Positions 44,608 to 55,506 of a DNA stretch of 64,000 nt are shown piece by piece; position 1 is the stretch's first letter; each line of letters begins with the position of its first letter. The stretch is from Trichomonas vaginalis G3 (lineage: Eukaryota; Parabasalia; Trichomonadida; Trichomonadidae): the NCBI RefSeq assembly GCF_026262505.1, contig NC_067206.1, positions 9,234,268-9,298,267 on the forward strand, read 5' to 3'. The notes below the pieces were generated by a model. The model worked only from the letters and a program-made list of their open reading frames with translations, ran no database searches and had not been told where the DNA came from. A program made the position numbers and the translations under genes.

Positions 44608-47016
44608 TTACTCAATCCGCTGATAGAAAAGAAGATAAGCGTTAGAAGATATCACCTGTTGGTCAGTTATTTCCTTTGCAGAAGCATCAGAGTAGTGGTA
44701 CCACTGGTTTATTCCCTCAACGAAGCATGAAGCCTCGTAGTGTCCTCCTGTGAGAGATCCCTGGTGTTCCATCACTCCGTAGAGCCTGTACTTTCCACCA
44801 GTGCCTGGTCCACCGAAATGAGGGTTCATATCCAAGATTATTGGGTACTTTACGAATGTATTGTTCTTCAATAATCTCATTCCTTCCTGGTAGAACCTTT
44901 TCAGCTGGATTATGAGGACTTTAGGGAGTTTCCAGATGAGTGTTTGCGATTTCGCTGCAACATTGGAGTGGCATTCGCTGCAATACCAAAGATTCTTTTC
45001 ATCAAGAGTTTCTTCCATGGAAAATGTATCGAAACAGCGATTGATCGGTGAGCACGTTCTGTTAGAAGGCATCGTAGCTGTTTGTCTGAGCTGTCTACGG
45101 ATCATTGACCAATTAAATTGGCCATCAATCAGAAATTGAGGATTAAGTATAGCGTAGACGTTTCGTTTTGATACCCATGGTACACCATCGAATGGTTTGA
45201 AGGTTGTTGACTTCGAAAATAGTTTCTTTTCGAGTTTGATTTTGAATCTTGTATTGCAAGGTTTTCCAAAGGACATGAGCTTGTCCTTTAGGTCTTGGAG
45301 ATCCGGAGGAAGCTTTTCTTGTTGTCCTTCCCATAGATAACTGAAGAAATTGTCGCATTGACGCAATAATTCCATTGTTGTAGCATTTTCGTTGGAAATC
45401 GATATGATGTATGGCATTCCCATCTTCATCATGTTCTTCTGGTAAGGTTTCTTGATCTTTACGCATAGCCAAACTACGACATGTAAAGTATAATGCGACG
45501 AGATCTCGAATGCGTAGATTTCGTGACCTTGAGCGGGTGCTTTGTAAGTAGGGATGAAGATTGCCCGATGAGATGACTCTTGAATATCCGCAAATGAGAT
45601 ATAAATTTTTCTTTTCACTTCCAGAGAGATACTTTCTTCGTATTCTTCCAGGGAAGCGTCCTCGAAGACCTTCAGCTTCATGGTACGCATCGGTTCCACT
45701 GGATTTGCCGGGACAAAAATAATTTGTATCGTAATAACTTTTCTCGGCGGCAAATGAAGGTTGAGAGTCATGAATGGTTCGAACGATGACTGTTTGTTAT
45801 TGCATTTAGGGCATGTGAGCGTGTGTCTGCACATTCCGAAGAAAATGTCAATAATTGGGGAGTCATCGGTCAGCTTCATCGCATTCCAAGCTTGCATAGG
45901 GTCTCTTGTCATCTTTATTGACTGTGGTCGGCCTTTCGCGATGTTCATATCATCATGGATTGTTCGGAGAACAGTTCCGAGGAATTCATGGGCGTCGTGA
46001 GGGTCTCTACCTCGGAATTCAGGGGCTATTCGGTCGATTACGTCTTTGAAAGCGTGTGGGTTGATAACAGATTGATTTCCGTTCCAAGCGATCTTGCAGA
46101 GCTCAACAAAGTCGCTGAGAAGAGCGCCATTGTTCGGATAATTGGTCCATTCGTTGCCTTCGAAGAGATGAAGTAATGGCGGAGTATGGAAAAGACATTG
46201 CAGCGTAGAATTCATGTAGCAGGTGTTGCCGAGGTTGAGAAATCCGGCTGTGCCTGGCTGTGGACGGTCAATCATGTCAATTGAGACTAATGAGATCGCA
46301 CGCTTGTTTAGGGGCTGTAGAGAGTGGATATCCTTAGTATCGGGCATGACTTCCTCTTGTATGTCGGCAACTGAGCAGGCTTTCGTTGAATAAAATTCGG
46401 TTTTTGTTGGATCGGGAGCGTTTTCTTCAATTAGAAGCTCCTGATTGTCTTTTAGCATATACTCACAGATAATTTTGGTCTGATCGAGGATTTCGCCGGG
46501 GATTCGACCTTCATAGTTGCGTAGATGGTAATCATTTGGTGAAAATCCAAATAATTCCAAGGATTTTGTATAAAGATCTGAAACACGCGAATACTTCGAG
46601 ATGACTATTGTCTTAAGCTGTGAACCGTAGCAAAGCTTATATGTCGAGTACTTCAAAACTGGAACATTTTTATTACGAATTGGATCGTGTGCGATTTCAA
46701 CAGTAATCTCTGGGCCACCACCATACCATGAATGGAATGTTTCCCAGACTTGCTGAGTAATGACTTCAAATTCTAAGTTAATAATAGCATTTTTTCGTAA
46801 CTCGTTATTTTCGTTCAATAATTTTCTGTTATCGATGGTTGCTGGTCGCGGGCCTGTTGTTTTCTTTTCGCTGAAATCGACATACTTTTTCCATTCGCGA
46901 ACAAAAGTTGCTGAAATGATATAGCCACGGTTTTCGGGAACAAGTTTGTACTGCTCCTCAAAAGCCTTGATAATCTCCTTTTCGTCATGCGCTTTTAATG
47001 ATTGCGCATTATCCAT
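44608..47016 (-). CDS. Ubiquitin-specific protease (USP4/15-like architecture)
   Basis: An 802-residue cysteine protease that removes ubiquitin. A DUSP-like N-terminal part is at ~25-120 (YIISATFVREWKKYV, VWETFHSWYGGGPEITVEI) and a ubiquitin-like segment at ~130-200 (KTIVISKYSRVSDLYTKSLE). The catalytic domain starts with GFLNLGNTCYMNSTLQCL (Cys266) and ends with GSLTGGHYEAS (His759) and YHYSDAS (Asp777). Zinc ligands are CRHTLTCPKCNNK and YCSECHSN. The order matches the USP4/11/15/UBP12 group. The gene is intact and better in GC than its surroundings. Confidence 0.92.
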   Translation of the reverse strand: MDNAQSLKAHDEKEIIKAFEEQYKLVPENRGYIISATFVREWKKYVDFSEKKTTGPRPATIDNRKLLNENNELRKNAIINLEFEVITQQVWETFHSWYGGGPEITVEIAHDPIRNKNVPVLKYSTYKLCYGSQLKTIVISKYSRVSDLYTKSLELFGFSPNDYHLRNYEGRIPGEILDQTKIICEYMLKDNQELLIEENAPDPTKTEFYSTKACSVADIQEEVMPDTKDIHSLQPLNKRAISLVSIDMIDRPQPGTAGFLNLGNTCYMNSTLQCLFHTPPLLHLFEGNEWTNYPNNGALLSDFVELCKIAWNGNQSVINPHAFKDVIDRIAPEFRGRDPHDAHEFLGTVLRTIHDDMNIAKGRPQSIKMTRDPMQAWNAMKLTDDSPIIDIFFGMCRHTLTCPKCNNKQSSFEPFMTLNLHLPPRKVITIQIIFVPANPVEPMRTMKLKVFEDASLEEYEESISLEVKRKIYISFADIQESSHRAIFIPTYKAPAQGHEIYAFEISSHYTLHVVVWLCVKIKKPYQKNMMKMGMPYIISISNENATTMELLRQCDNFFSYLWEGQQEKLPPDLQDLKDKLMSFGKPCNTRFKIKLEKKLFSKSTTFKPFDGVPWVSKRNVYAILNPQFLIDGQFNWSMIRRQLRQTATMPSNRTCSPINRCFDTFSMEETLDEKNLWYCSECHSNVAAKSQTLIWKLPKVLIIQLKRFYQEGMRLLKNNTFVKYPIILDMNPHFGGPGTGGKYRLYGVMEHQGSLTGGHYEASCFVEGINQWYHYSDASAKEITDQQVISSNAYLLFYQRIE

Positions 47017-48140
47017 TTAGAGATAAAAAATTCTAAAAAAAATTTATTATAAATAACCGATGTAAATTTTCTATCGGTAAAAAAAATATATTTGAGACAA
47101 TTGAGACCAAAATACCAAACAAAAAATTATATTTTATTATTGGAATATTTGATATTAGAGATTAATGTTAATTCAAATACAGTTGAAATAAAAAAAATTG
47201 AATTGGCCTTCGATCGAGCCTAATTTTTATACTGCTAATTTAGTTTAATATTTGTCATTCAAAAACGGGCGGTTCAAATCAGCACCCATCATCGTCTATT
47301 AAGAATTTGTTCTCACAGAGGTAGGGCAACGATAGGTCAAAAAGGCTTCTCTGATAGATTTCCTTGCCTTTTGGATATGCTATAATATATAGCCTAGCAT
47401 GATAGGATATGATGTCAAAAGTTAGAACATAACTTAGGATCTTGAGAAAAATGAAAAACAAAAATTACATAAAAAAAGGAAAATTTTATCTAATTTGTTT
47501 TTTTGGACCGAATAAGTAATTTTATTGAATTTCAATACGACACATAGATTTTATTATTAGTAATAAATATAATGGTTTACTATTAACAAGGAACCTAAAC
47601 TAATGAAAATTTGATTTCAAATATTGTATATGATTATCATAGATTACCAAAATATATTGCTATTTATGAGGATATAATATTGATTATTAGTAAATCGTAT
47701 AAATTTAATAAATATACCATGAATATTGAATGAATTTCTTGATTCATAGGGGTAAAACGCGCTTTTATATGATTTAGACAGAGAATTTATGAGATGTAAA
47801 TAACACAATAAAGGTTTATATTGAATATTTTCTAAAAATAAATCGAAATTATAAAAAACAATACATTTATTCATTGAAACTACTTGGACAAATATGAAAC
47901 AAGCATTCAGGCAATACTTTTGAGACTTCAACGCATCTGATAATTTTTATATAACTTCACCTCTTATGCTTAGAGTGGAGGTATTGAGATCGTATAAGTA
48001 TAGATGAGCTCACATTCAGATATGATGTGTGAACTTCTGTTTTCACTGCAATTTTGAATCAGAATAAACTCAAAACAAGAATAAAATGATATACTCACTC
48101 TCTAAATGTGTTCGAGATTTAAAGTTGTATGAATAAAACG

Positions 48141-48189
48141 ATTCATCTTTCGAAGCCTCCCATTTAATGAGAGACTTCGAAAGATGAAT
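48141..48189. repeat. Isolated hairpin with 15-bp arms
   Basis: attcatctttcgaag and cttcgaaagatgaat pair perfectly around a 19-base loop. It could be a terminator or a foldback remnant. Confidence 0.75.
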
Positions 48190-50591
48190 GTATTCATGTA
48201 GATGAAATACTATATATGACCATGTGTGATACTAAAGATATCAAAATGTTCATTTTTAAGTGCAATAGAAGGGTTATCTCTCGTAAAATCTCAATTTAAG
48301 GAAGATTTAGAAAGAACTCCTTTCCTAAGTAGATAGTGTGTGGTTTCTGTCTTTTGGTTGATCAGGAACTATGAAATTAAGTCGGACAGAAAGAAGTTCT
48401 TTCCAAAACAGACTCCAAATGAGTTGTTCGAAAAGAACTTCCTTCTGTATATGGATAATTGTAGTTACCGCACTGAAGTATGTGATTGTGATGATGGAGT
48501 TCTCGATAAATCTAAAATCGGATTAAGATTAATTGAAAACTCAAGTAATTCTTTGAAATCTTGTGTTGTCTGGCACTATAATAACCAAAGAATGAGAATA
48601 TTATGTTGAATGATGAGTACGTGTGCTCGGCATTCGCCGAGCGAATTGAGTTTAACGTACTATGAAAAGTGACAAATTTGGGCTTTTTTTCCTAGGGTTA
48701 TGATCTCTTCCTTTCTGCTCAATACGACAGAAATGAAAGAATGAATTTGTACTCCCTAATTGATTACTACAATCTGTATCTATCTTTAACATAGAATTAG
48801 CTGCATTGTGATTTATACTCCAGAATTATTCAATTTAAGATCAACCTCGTAAATTTTAATCATATTGCACCAATACTCCTACGTTGAGATAAGAACATGA
48901 TTATACATACCAAAGCCCCATATTAAAAATCAAAATTTAGCACCTCCATTATGCAACCACATTATTCGTCGCAAATAAGTATATTTACGCATATTATGAT
49001 GCATATTCACACAACTCGTATACATGAAAAGTTATTAAAATCAGACAAAATTATTGCAATAAGGAAAAAAAAACAACTTTATTATATATGTTAGTAATGA
49101 ATTACAAATATTTCTACAAAGAATGCTCAATACTTCATATAATCTTCGAATATTTCTTATTACAAGTTAATACATTTTGACTCGAACATGATAAACAAAA
49201 GCTGACACGCTGATTACTACATTTATGAAAATATAGTACGTTTCCATTCATCTGTTTACTTGTTTTTGTTGGAATAAAATCATTTTTTTTTTCTTTCATG
49301 AAATAAGAATTTTGCTGCGAAAGCAATATCTCTAACAATAATTAATACATTACGTCAACTCTGGAATGAGTATTTATCAAATATGATATCAAAATCAAAA
49401 ATTAGTTGTTTTTTATGAGTAAAAACGATGTAAATTGATTATTTGACTAATTATCAAATACTTTGATTTTCCAAATTTTTTTCGAAATTGATTTTTTCAT
49501 GTGAAAATTCAAATTGTTTAATTTCATTTTTGAAATTTTGAATTTTTTTTGGAATTTTGAGTTGATCAATTCAGCAGAATTGATAATGCTATTGCTTTAG
49601 GGCATACCACAAGGTGATGAATAAAAGGTGAACATTAACAAATTATTTTAAATCACAAATATCATCCTCATCAACTTTAATTCTAAAAAGAACTGTACTG
49701 AATTATGAAAATGCATGATTTACATTATTAAAATCTTTGAATGAAAATAGTACAAGATAAGTTTTTATTCATTTTTAATTAGATTTAAACGAAAAACTAC
49801 TCCATATTAAAATTTAAGTCGAGAAATCGTATTTTGTTCTTATTTGTTAGCATTTTGTAGACATTCTAATCTTGAATTAATTTGTTACATGATATTATTA
49901 ACAAATTTAACTGAAAAAATATGTTAATATGGAATAAACCATGATTATATAAGCTATCAATGCTATATATACATATGTAAAAGATTCATATTAACTCAAT
50001 TAACAAAAATGATAGATTTTCATAAAGGTTCAATCTAGGTTCGTCCGAAAATTTTGATTTTTATATAGAAGACATAGTTTCATATACATAATTAAATTTT
50101 CAAACAAATTTGATCATACCATTTATTAAGCAGGATAGTATATTAATTACTATCAGTATAAAAATATAAAAATGATTATATTTAATTATTGCATAATTTA
50201 GTCAAAGAGTTATAAGCCTCAAGTGATCGTTATCACCTTCAATGCACGTATACTTTATTGATTCATAGATATTTAATCTATGTTTGACATGTTGTTGTCG
50301 TCATTCGTTTTGTTCCCATTCTTCCTAAGTTAGAATTAGAGAATACACCATCCACATCATCTAATTTGGTCCTCAGCGATAGATTGGTTCATTTTGGAGG
50401 AGTCCCATCAGACAGTTTTCGAGCACCAAATATCAAATTTTAATGTATACAAATCTTTAGTGATTTATCTCTTTTATGATGAGTAAAAGGTTTCTGCTCA
50501 TCAACATTTGATTTCCGACATATATGATTTCTAATTGCAATTATTTACTTTCTTTTTATAATCTAACTCTGTGACTCATACCATAAATTAA

Positions 50592-50954
50592 TTATTGGAA
50601 AGTGTCAATATGTTTGGCACAACGCATGGCGGAAGATACCAAACCATGCAGGGAATATGATACGTTTAAGATCTCCGAACTTTTTTTCCAAAAATTTTCT
50701 ATCGTTGCCCTACCTCTGTTCTCACCAAATTTCAGAACTTCTCTTCGGAATGGGAGTGTATGGCTTAAGAATTTCCTATCAGATACAGGCATACCGTACA
50801 ATTTGTGTTTTGTCAGAAATCTGAATCTTTTGTTGGCATCGTTTTTGAAATTTTCTGTTGTAGCATAGAATAAGCTAAGAAATGCCTGATGTTCATATTC
50901 GTTGGATTGTAGAGCTGAAGAGCTTTTATTTATTATAAAAAAACTATATATCAT
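50592..50954 (-). pseudogene. Unrecognised gene remnant
   Basis: The frame has codon use slightly richer in GC than its surroundings (NEYEHQAFLSLFYATTENFK, FGENRGRATIENFWKKSSEI). It shares a 21-bp word with 47311-47331. No family is recognised, and no clear start. Confidence 0.3.
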
Positions 50955-52473
50955 GGGTTAATTTTCATCAATTAACCAAAAATTGTTTTGGGAGCATGGA
51001 TAATCTAGCAATTATGTTGGCCTATTGCGCAATTTCAGGATTAATCCTTTATTTTTCACTATTTTTGATAAGTTTTCTATGATTACTAAGTATCTCCGTG
51101 GAAATATAATAGAATCATTTTGATTTGTCGAAAACATCATATATCAAATTAAACTGTATTAGTAACTTCTAGCGATTGGGCACATTAAAGATAAAAAGCA
51201 GGCATCTCTTTTCTCATATTGATGAAAAGGCTATTATTAGCTATGACACACTTAAAAATATTTCATATTTTCAGCTTGCAAATTATAAGAAAGTATCTAA
51301 TTATTTAAATTTAATGGTAATTGTGGACAATAATTCGATAATTATATTACATTAACGTAATAAGCCTTTACGGATTCAAAATGAAGCCTATATGAACTAT
51401 GTAGATGATGTTTTCGGTTTAAGCATGATTTGTTTATTCTTTCAAGATTGAACATTTTCTGACTCAATCAGATTTCAATTTTTCATTCATCAATAGTAAT
51501 AACAGTCTGTGCGCAATTGATACTACTGATTAACTCATGAATTTTGATACAAAAAATCCGATAACTTTTATTTTTCCATCTAGATTGATTGCACTGATAT
51601 GTTTCAAGAAATTAGATATAAATTTTAATTCAATTTTTTTGAAATGGAATTATGCCAAAATAAAGTCCAATTGAGAGTGCGTTTGTAAATATCACAAAAA
51701 TATATTTGCTATGTAATAGCTTTTTTTAATCAGTTCTATTACTGATAAATCAGTAGTTTTTCAAAGTAGAAAATTTACCTTCGAAATTTTGTGCATAATA
51801 GTCCTTCGGACAAGAACAGCATTAATTACTGAATTTGGTAAAAAAGCATGTATCTTTTGATAGAAAACGCTTTAATTAGTGAATTACAAATATATATATC
51901 AACATATTCGGATCATTGATCAGGTATTCCATATTTTTTTCATTTTGAGCCCGAAAATAACTTTATTTTGATTGTAAACGTATAGATTCTGCGGTTTGAA
52001 TAATATGTAATGATGTATGAGCGATTTATTGCATTTATGAAGGAAATTTATGAATTTTTGTTAAAAAATACAAAATTGAGAAACAATTATAAAAATATCC
52101 AATTATTTACTTCTAAATGATTAAATGTATACTTGAAAAATTCTATTACATTTCAATTTTAATTGATAAATATGCAAGTGATTTTTATATATAAATAAAT
52201 ATAGCTAAGAGTATATCTATATAAATGTGAACTCTATTTAGACCTGTTCATACGGTAGCACGTGATAACTTCGTGTCGAATAAGCGCAGTGGTAAACAAT
52301 TATTTTTTTCTTACGATTGTCTGGTAAAAATGGTAAACATATAAAAGATAAAGATTATATTGAAAAACGGTATTATAACGAGTAATTAGGTCTGTCAGAA
52401 CGATTAAAAAAATTTGATCAAAAAATCAAGTGCCGGTTTCATTGAATTTTTTTACCAAGCATTTTCTTTCAGC

Positions 52474-53738
52474 ATGTCTAAAAATGGTGAGCTTACGAAC
52501 CATACAGAACTTTTAGTGACATATAAAGACTATATTGAAACATTTAATTCATTGTATACAATAAGATCAAAACAAACCTTATCGATACCAAATATTTTTG
52601 CGTGGAGCAGATCATAAAAATATTTAGTAATATAATTATTTACAGGAATGGTTACTTAAAATCATATTTAGCACTTTTCAAAAAATTTTATGACGAATAT
52701 CATCCAATACAAGTTCCTAACATTTCAGTCATTTTTGATTACTTTGTGTATAAAGAATATGGAATTGTTTTAGACAGTGCAAACAAGTCATCAATAAAAA
52801 AAATAGATAAAGGTCATAGAAGCATTTATTCATTCTATCATGAAGTAACATATGATTTATCATTGTATGTTCATGACGAAAACACGATCTTCAGCTCAAT
52901 TATGAAAGATGACAAAGAGAGTTTTATAGCATTTACAGAAACTTCAGGATTTGATCTCTTTCAAAGATTAAGTTTAGAATTATATCCTAATTACTTAAAT
53001 CTTATTGAATTATGTTGTTATCATGGTGCAGTTAATTGTTTTAAGTTTCTAAGAACAAAATATAATTTTCCAATCACTGAAAAATGTCTTCAATATTCTT
53101 TCTTGAGTGGAAATCCTGAAATCATGAGTGAATGCATGAAAGTAATGAAACCTGATGATAGTTGTATGCGATATGCAATTATTTCACACAATATAGACTT
53201 TATTTGTTTCTTGATGAATGAACACAATATCAAAATTTCCCTTGAGAGTTGTTGCGAATTCAAAAATCTCCAAGCTTTTTTAGTTTGTTTAGATCAATGT
53301 TTTAATATTGGTTGCTTATTTCCTTATTCAGCAAGCTTTAATATCCCATCACTTTGCAGATATCTGCTTCCTTTTTGTGAGGATATAAACAAAAAATGTT
53401 CGAATGGTAATACAGCCCTTCATTATGCTGTTGAAGGAAATTCTATCGAAATAATAAGACTTCTACTATCTCATAAAGCTAAACTCAATGAATTTACTGA
53501 AACTGGAAAAACAGAACTTCATATTGCTGCAGAAAATAATTGTAAAGAAGTGATAGAACTCCTTCTTTCTCGAAACAATAAGAATTACCGAAAAAGTGAC
53601 AAAACATCAAAAACTGGGAGGGGGTCTCAATTTTTATTACTTATATTATTTTACAATATTTATATAAATACTCTTTATAATATATTTTACTATAAAATTA
53701 TACCTCAAATTCAAATATTTAAAATATTATTTACATAA
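52474..53738 (+). pseudogene. Ankyrin-repeat protein of trichomonad type, broken
   Basis: It starts MSKNGELTNHTELLVTYKDY, typical of the large trichomonad ankyrin family with a DUF3447-like N-terminal region. The reading frame changes near 52600: the first frame ends ...IFAWSRS and the second continues IIKIFSNIIIYRNGYLKSYL. Then come the DUF3447-like helices (DLFQRLSLELYPNYLNLIEL, CCYHGAVNCFKFLRTKYN) and two ankyrin repeats (GNTALHYAVEGNSIEIIRLL, GKTELHIAAENNCKEVIELL). After residue RNN the ankyrin pattern is lost near 53590-53620 and AT-rich sequence follows. Full family members carry many more repeats, so the 3' part is missing. Confidence 0.75.
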
Positions 53739-53877
53739 TTATCTCAAAATTATATTTTTATATATTATTTTTCATATGTATAAATCATATAATCTATATC
53801 TATGCAAATCTCATCTAAATTTTTTGAAACAAACCGCTACCATTTTATAATGGTCCATCTTAAATTCATCATAAATT

Positions 53878-54888
53878 CTGGTACATGTTAGTACCAGAGT
53901 CTTCAAATCTCAAACACTCTGGTACCAACATGTACCAGACGCGAGTTTCCAATGCCCTCGTACGATTTTCTATTAAGATCTTCTTGAATGAGAAGGTCTT
54001 CATAGAAACTCGTACGAGGGCTTCTCTTTTAAATACTCTGGTACCTGCTGGTATCGGAGTCGACTTTACAGCCCTTTCCCCAATTTTGAAGCTGGGGAAA
54101 GTTTTCAAGCAATGAAAGGGAAGCTCTCGCTATGAGGTGAAAATCTAGAATTTTTACCTCATATCGAGTAATCCTTTGTTAATTGCTTGAAAACTTTCTT
54201 CAAATTATCAAAATTTCGAGGAAAGTTTCCTTGCTTCAAAGTAGAGATGGAGCCCTTTGAGCCACTGCATATAGGTCAGTGATTCAAAATACTCCATCTC
54301 TACTAGAAATCGCCAAAATTTGGGTCGCAATCTTTGAAATGCGACGCAAGTTTTGGCAATTTCGCGAGGGACTTGCTCCATTTGGTGCATAGATTCACAC
54401 TCTATGCACCAGATGGAACAATTCTTTCGCTGACAGCGGGAAACTTTGTCTGAATAGTTTAACATTCAGACAAAGTTTTCCGCTGTCAGAGAGGGAATGG
54501 AAGGGTAAGAGGTATATATTCATAATGTATACCTCTTACTCTTCCATTCCCTCAAGAAAGTTCAAAAACTTGGGTGCAATCAGTTCTGATTGCACCCAAG
54601 TTTTTGAACTTTATATAAGGAATTGTTGGCTATGATGTACTGATCATGAATCAGTACATCATAGCCAACAATTCCTTCGCAAACAGTGGGAAACTTTGTC
54701 TGAATAGTTTAACATTCAGACAAAATTTCCCGCTGTCAGGGAGGGAATTAGAGGGTGGGAGATATATAGATAGACTATAAATCTCTCACCCTTTAATTCC
54801 CTCAAGAAAGTTCAAAAACTTGGGTGCAATCAGTTCTGATTGCACCCAAGTTTTTGAATTTTGTATAAGGAATTGTTGGCTATGATGT
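53878..54888. repeat. Array of ~16 consecutive hairpins
   Basis: Back-to-back inverted repeats, mostly with 12-30 bp arms and few mismatches. Members include 53878-53938, 53955-54020, 54035-54060, 54074-54101, 54131-54163 (inside 54097-54198), 54241-54303, 54306-54363, 54377-54417, 54430-54489, 54491-54553, 54557-54612, 54617-54677, 54683-54736, 54741-54803 and 54807-54862. A half hairpin stands at 54867-54888. Little sequence lies between them. The last eight form two copies of one four-hairpin module. Confidence 0.92.
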
Positions 54889-54892
54889 GGAT

Positions 54893-55202
54893 AGCCGCTG
54901 CCAGACCAAATGAATTAACCGTTGTGAATAACGTTTCTGAATCTTTATTTAAAAAGATAAAATATCACGATTTTGGCTGCGTTAAAAATCAAAGAATTGA
55001 TGTTTTTGTCAAAAATCTTTTAGAAGAAGTTGCACCCAATTACTTTTATCGTATTAAAAACGATTTACTTCAAACAGGTTTTATTCCTTCAATTAGAATT
55101 CGCGAGCCTCGATTGACAGATTATAAAACAAAATTGAAAAGAGAAGTTCAATCACGTTTATACCAAGTATTAAATTTTGTTCAGAATCAAGAAGCCAATT
55201 AA
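54893..55202 (+). pseudogene. C-terminal fragment of an unrecognised gene
   Basis: The open frame starts abruptly where the hairpin array ends: WIAAARPNELTVVNNVSESL, FGCVKNQRIDVFVKNLLEEV and LKREVQSRLYQVLNFVQNQ, then a stop. It has the composition of a real host protein end. No family is recognised. The rest of the gene was probably upstream and has been replaced by the array. Confidence 0.45.
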
Positions 55203-55216
55203 AAAAAAAAAAAAAA

Positions 55217-55506
55217 AGGTATTGGGGCTTCCAGGGGCTGCGCCCCTTCTAGCCCTGAAGATGTTTAGTATAAATGAAGTTCTTATATACGGGTCTTCCA
55301 GGAGCTTTTCACAAATTATATATGTTTTCATGTTTTGTCAAGACTTCTTCGTAAAATCAGACAAAAATAATGTTTAGGGTAGAAGGTTAGATATAACCTC
55401 TTTTCTAACCTCTTTTCTACCCTCTTGAATTTTCAAGACTTCTTCGTACATGTTTTGTCACTTTTCTGTCACTTTTCAGGAAAAACATTTTTATTATTAT
55501 ATATAA
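55217..55506. other. Left terminal region of element C
   Basis: It carries the tip hairpin AGGGGC-TGC-GCCCCT, a stretch shared inverted with the A right end (tgaagatgtttagtataaat) and a dispersed hairpin at 55376. No gene is seen. Confidence 0.75.
55376..55423. repeat. Dispersed hairpin repeat, GGTTAGA type
   Basis: Outer stem AGGGTAGAA/TTCTACCCT and inner GGTTAGATATAACC, as at 35983-36030 in element B. Confidence 0.8.

Larger units (their letters stand above)
47017..52473. other. Long AT-rich host region without convincing genes
   Basis: About 5.4 kb. Open pieces without a proper start occur at 48340-48609 (plus: PKQTPNELFEKNFLLYMDNC) and 50592-50954 (minus: FRFLTKHKLYGMPVSDRKFL). These may be gene remnants but I do not recognise them. 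The rest is simple AT-rich sequence. Confidence 0.5.

Noticed and set aside
53885-54115. Open frames on both strands over the hairpin array
   Set aside because: They follow from palindromic sequence and show no protein-like features.
53878-54888. CRISPR-like array
   Set aside because: The repeats are palindromic and differ from one another, with no constant repeat plus variable spacer pattern, and the host is a eukaryote.
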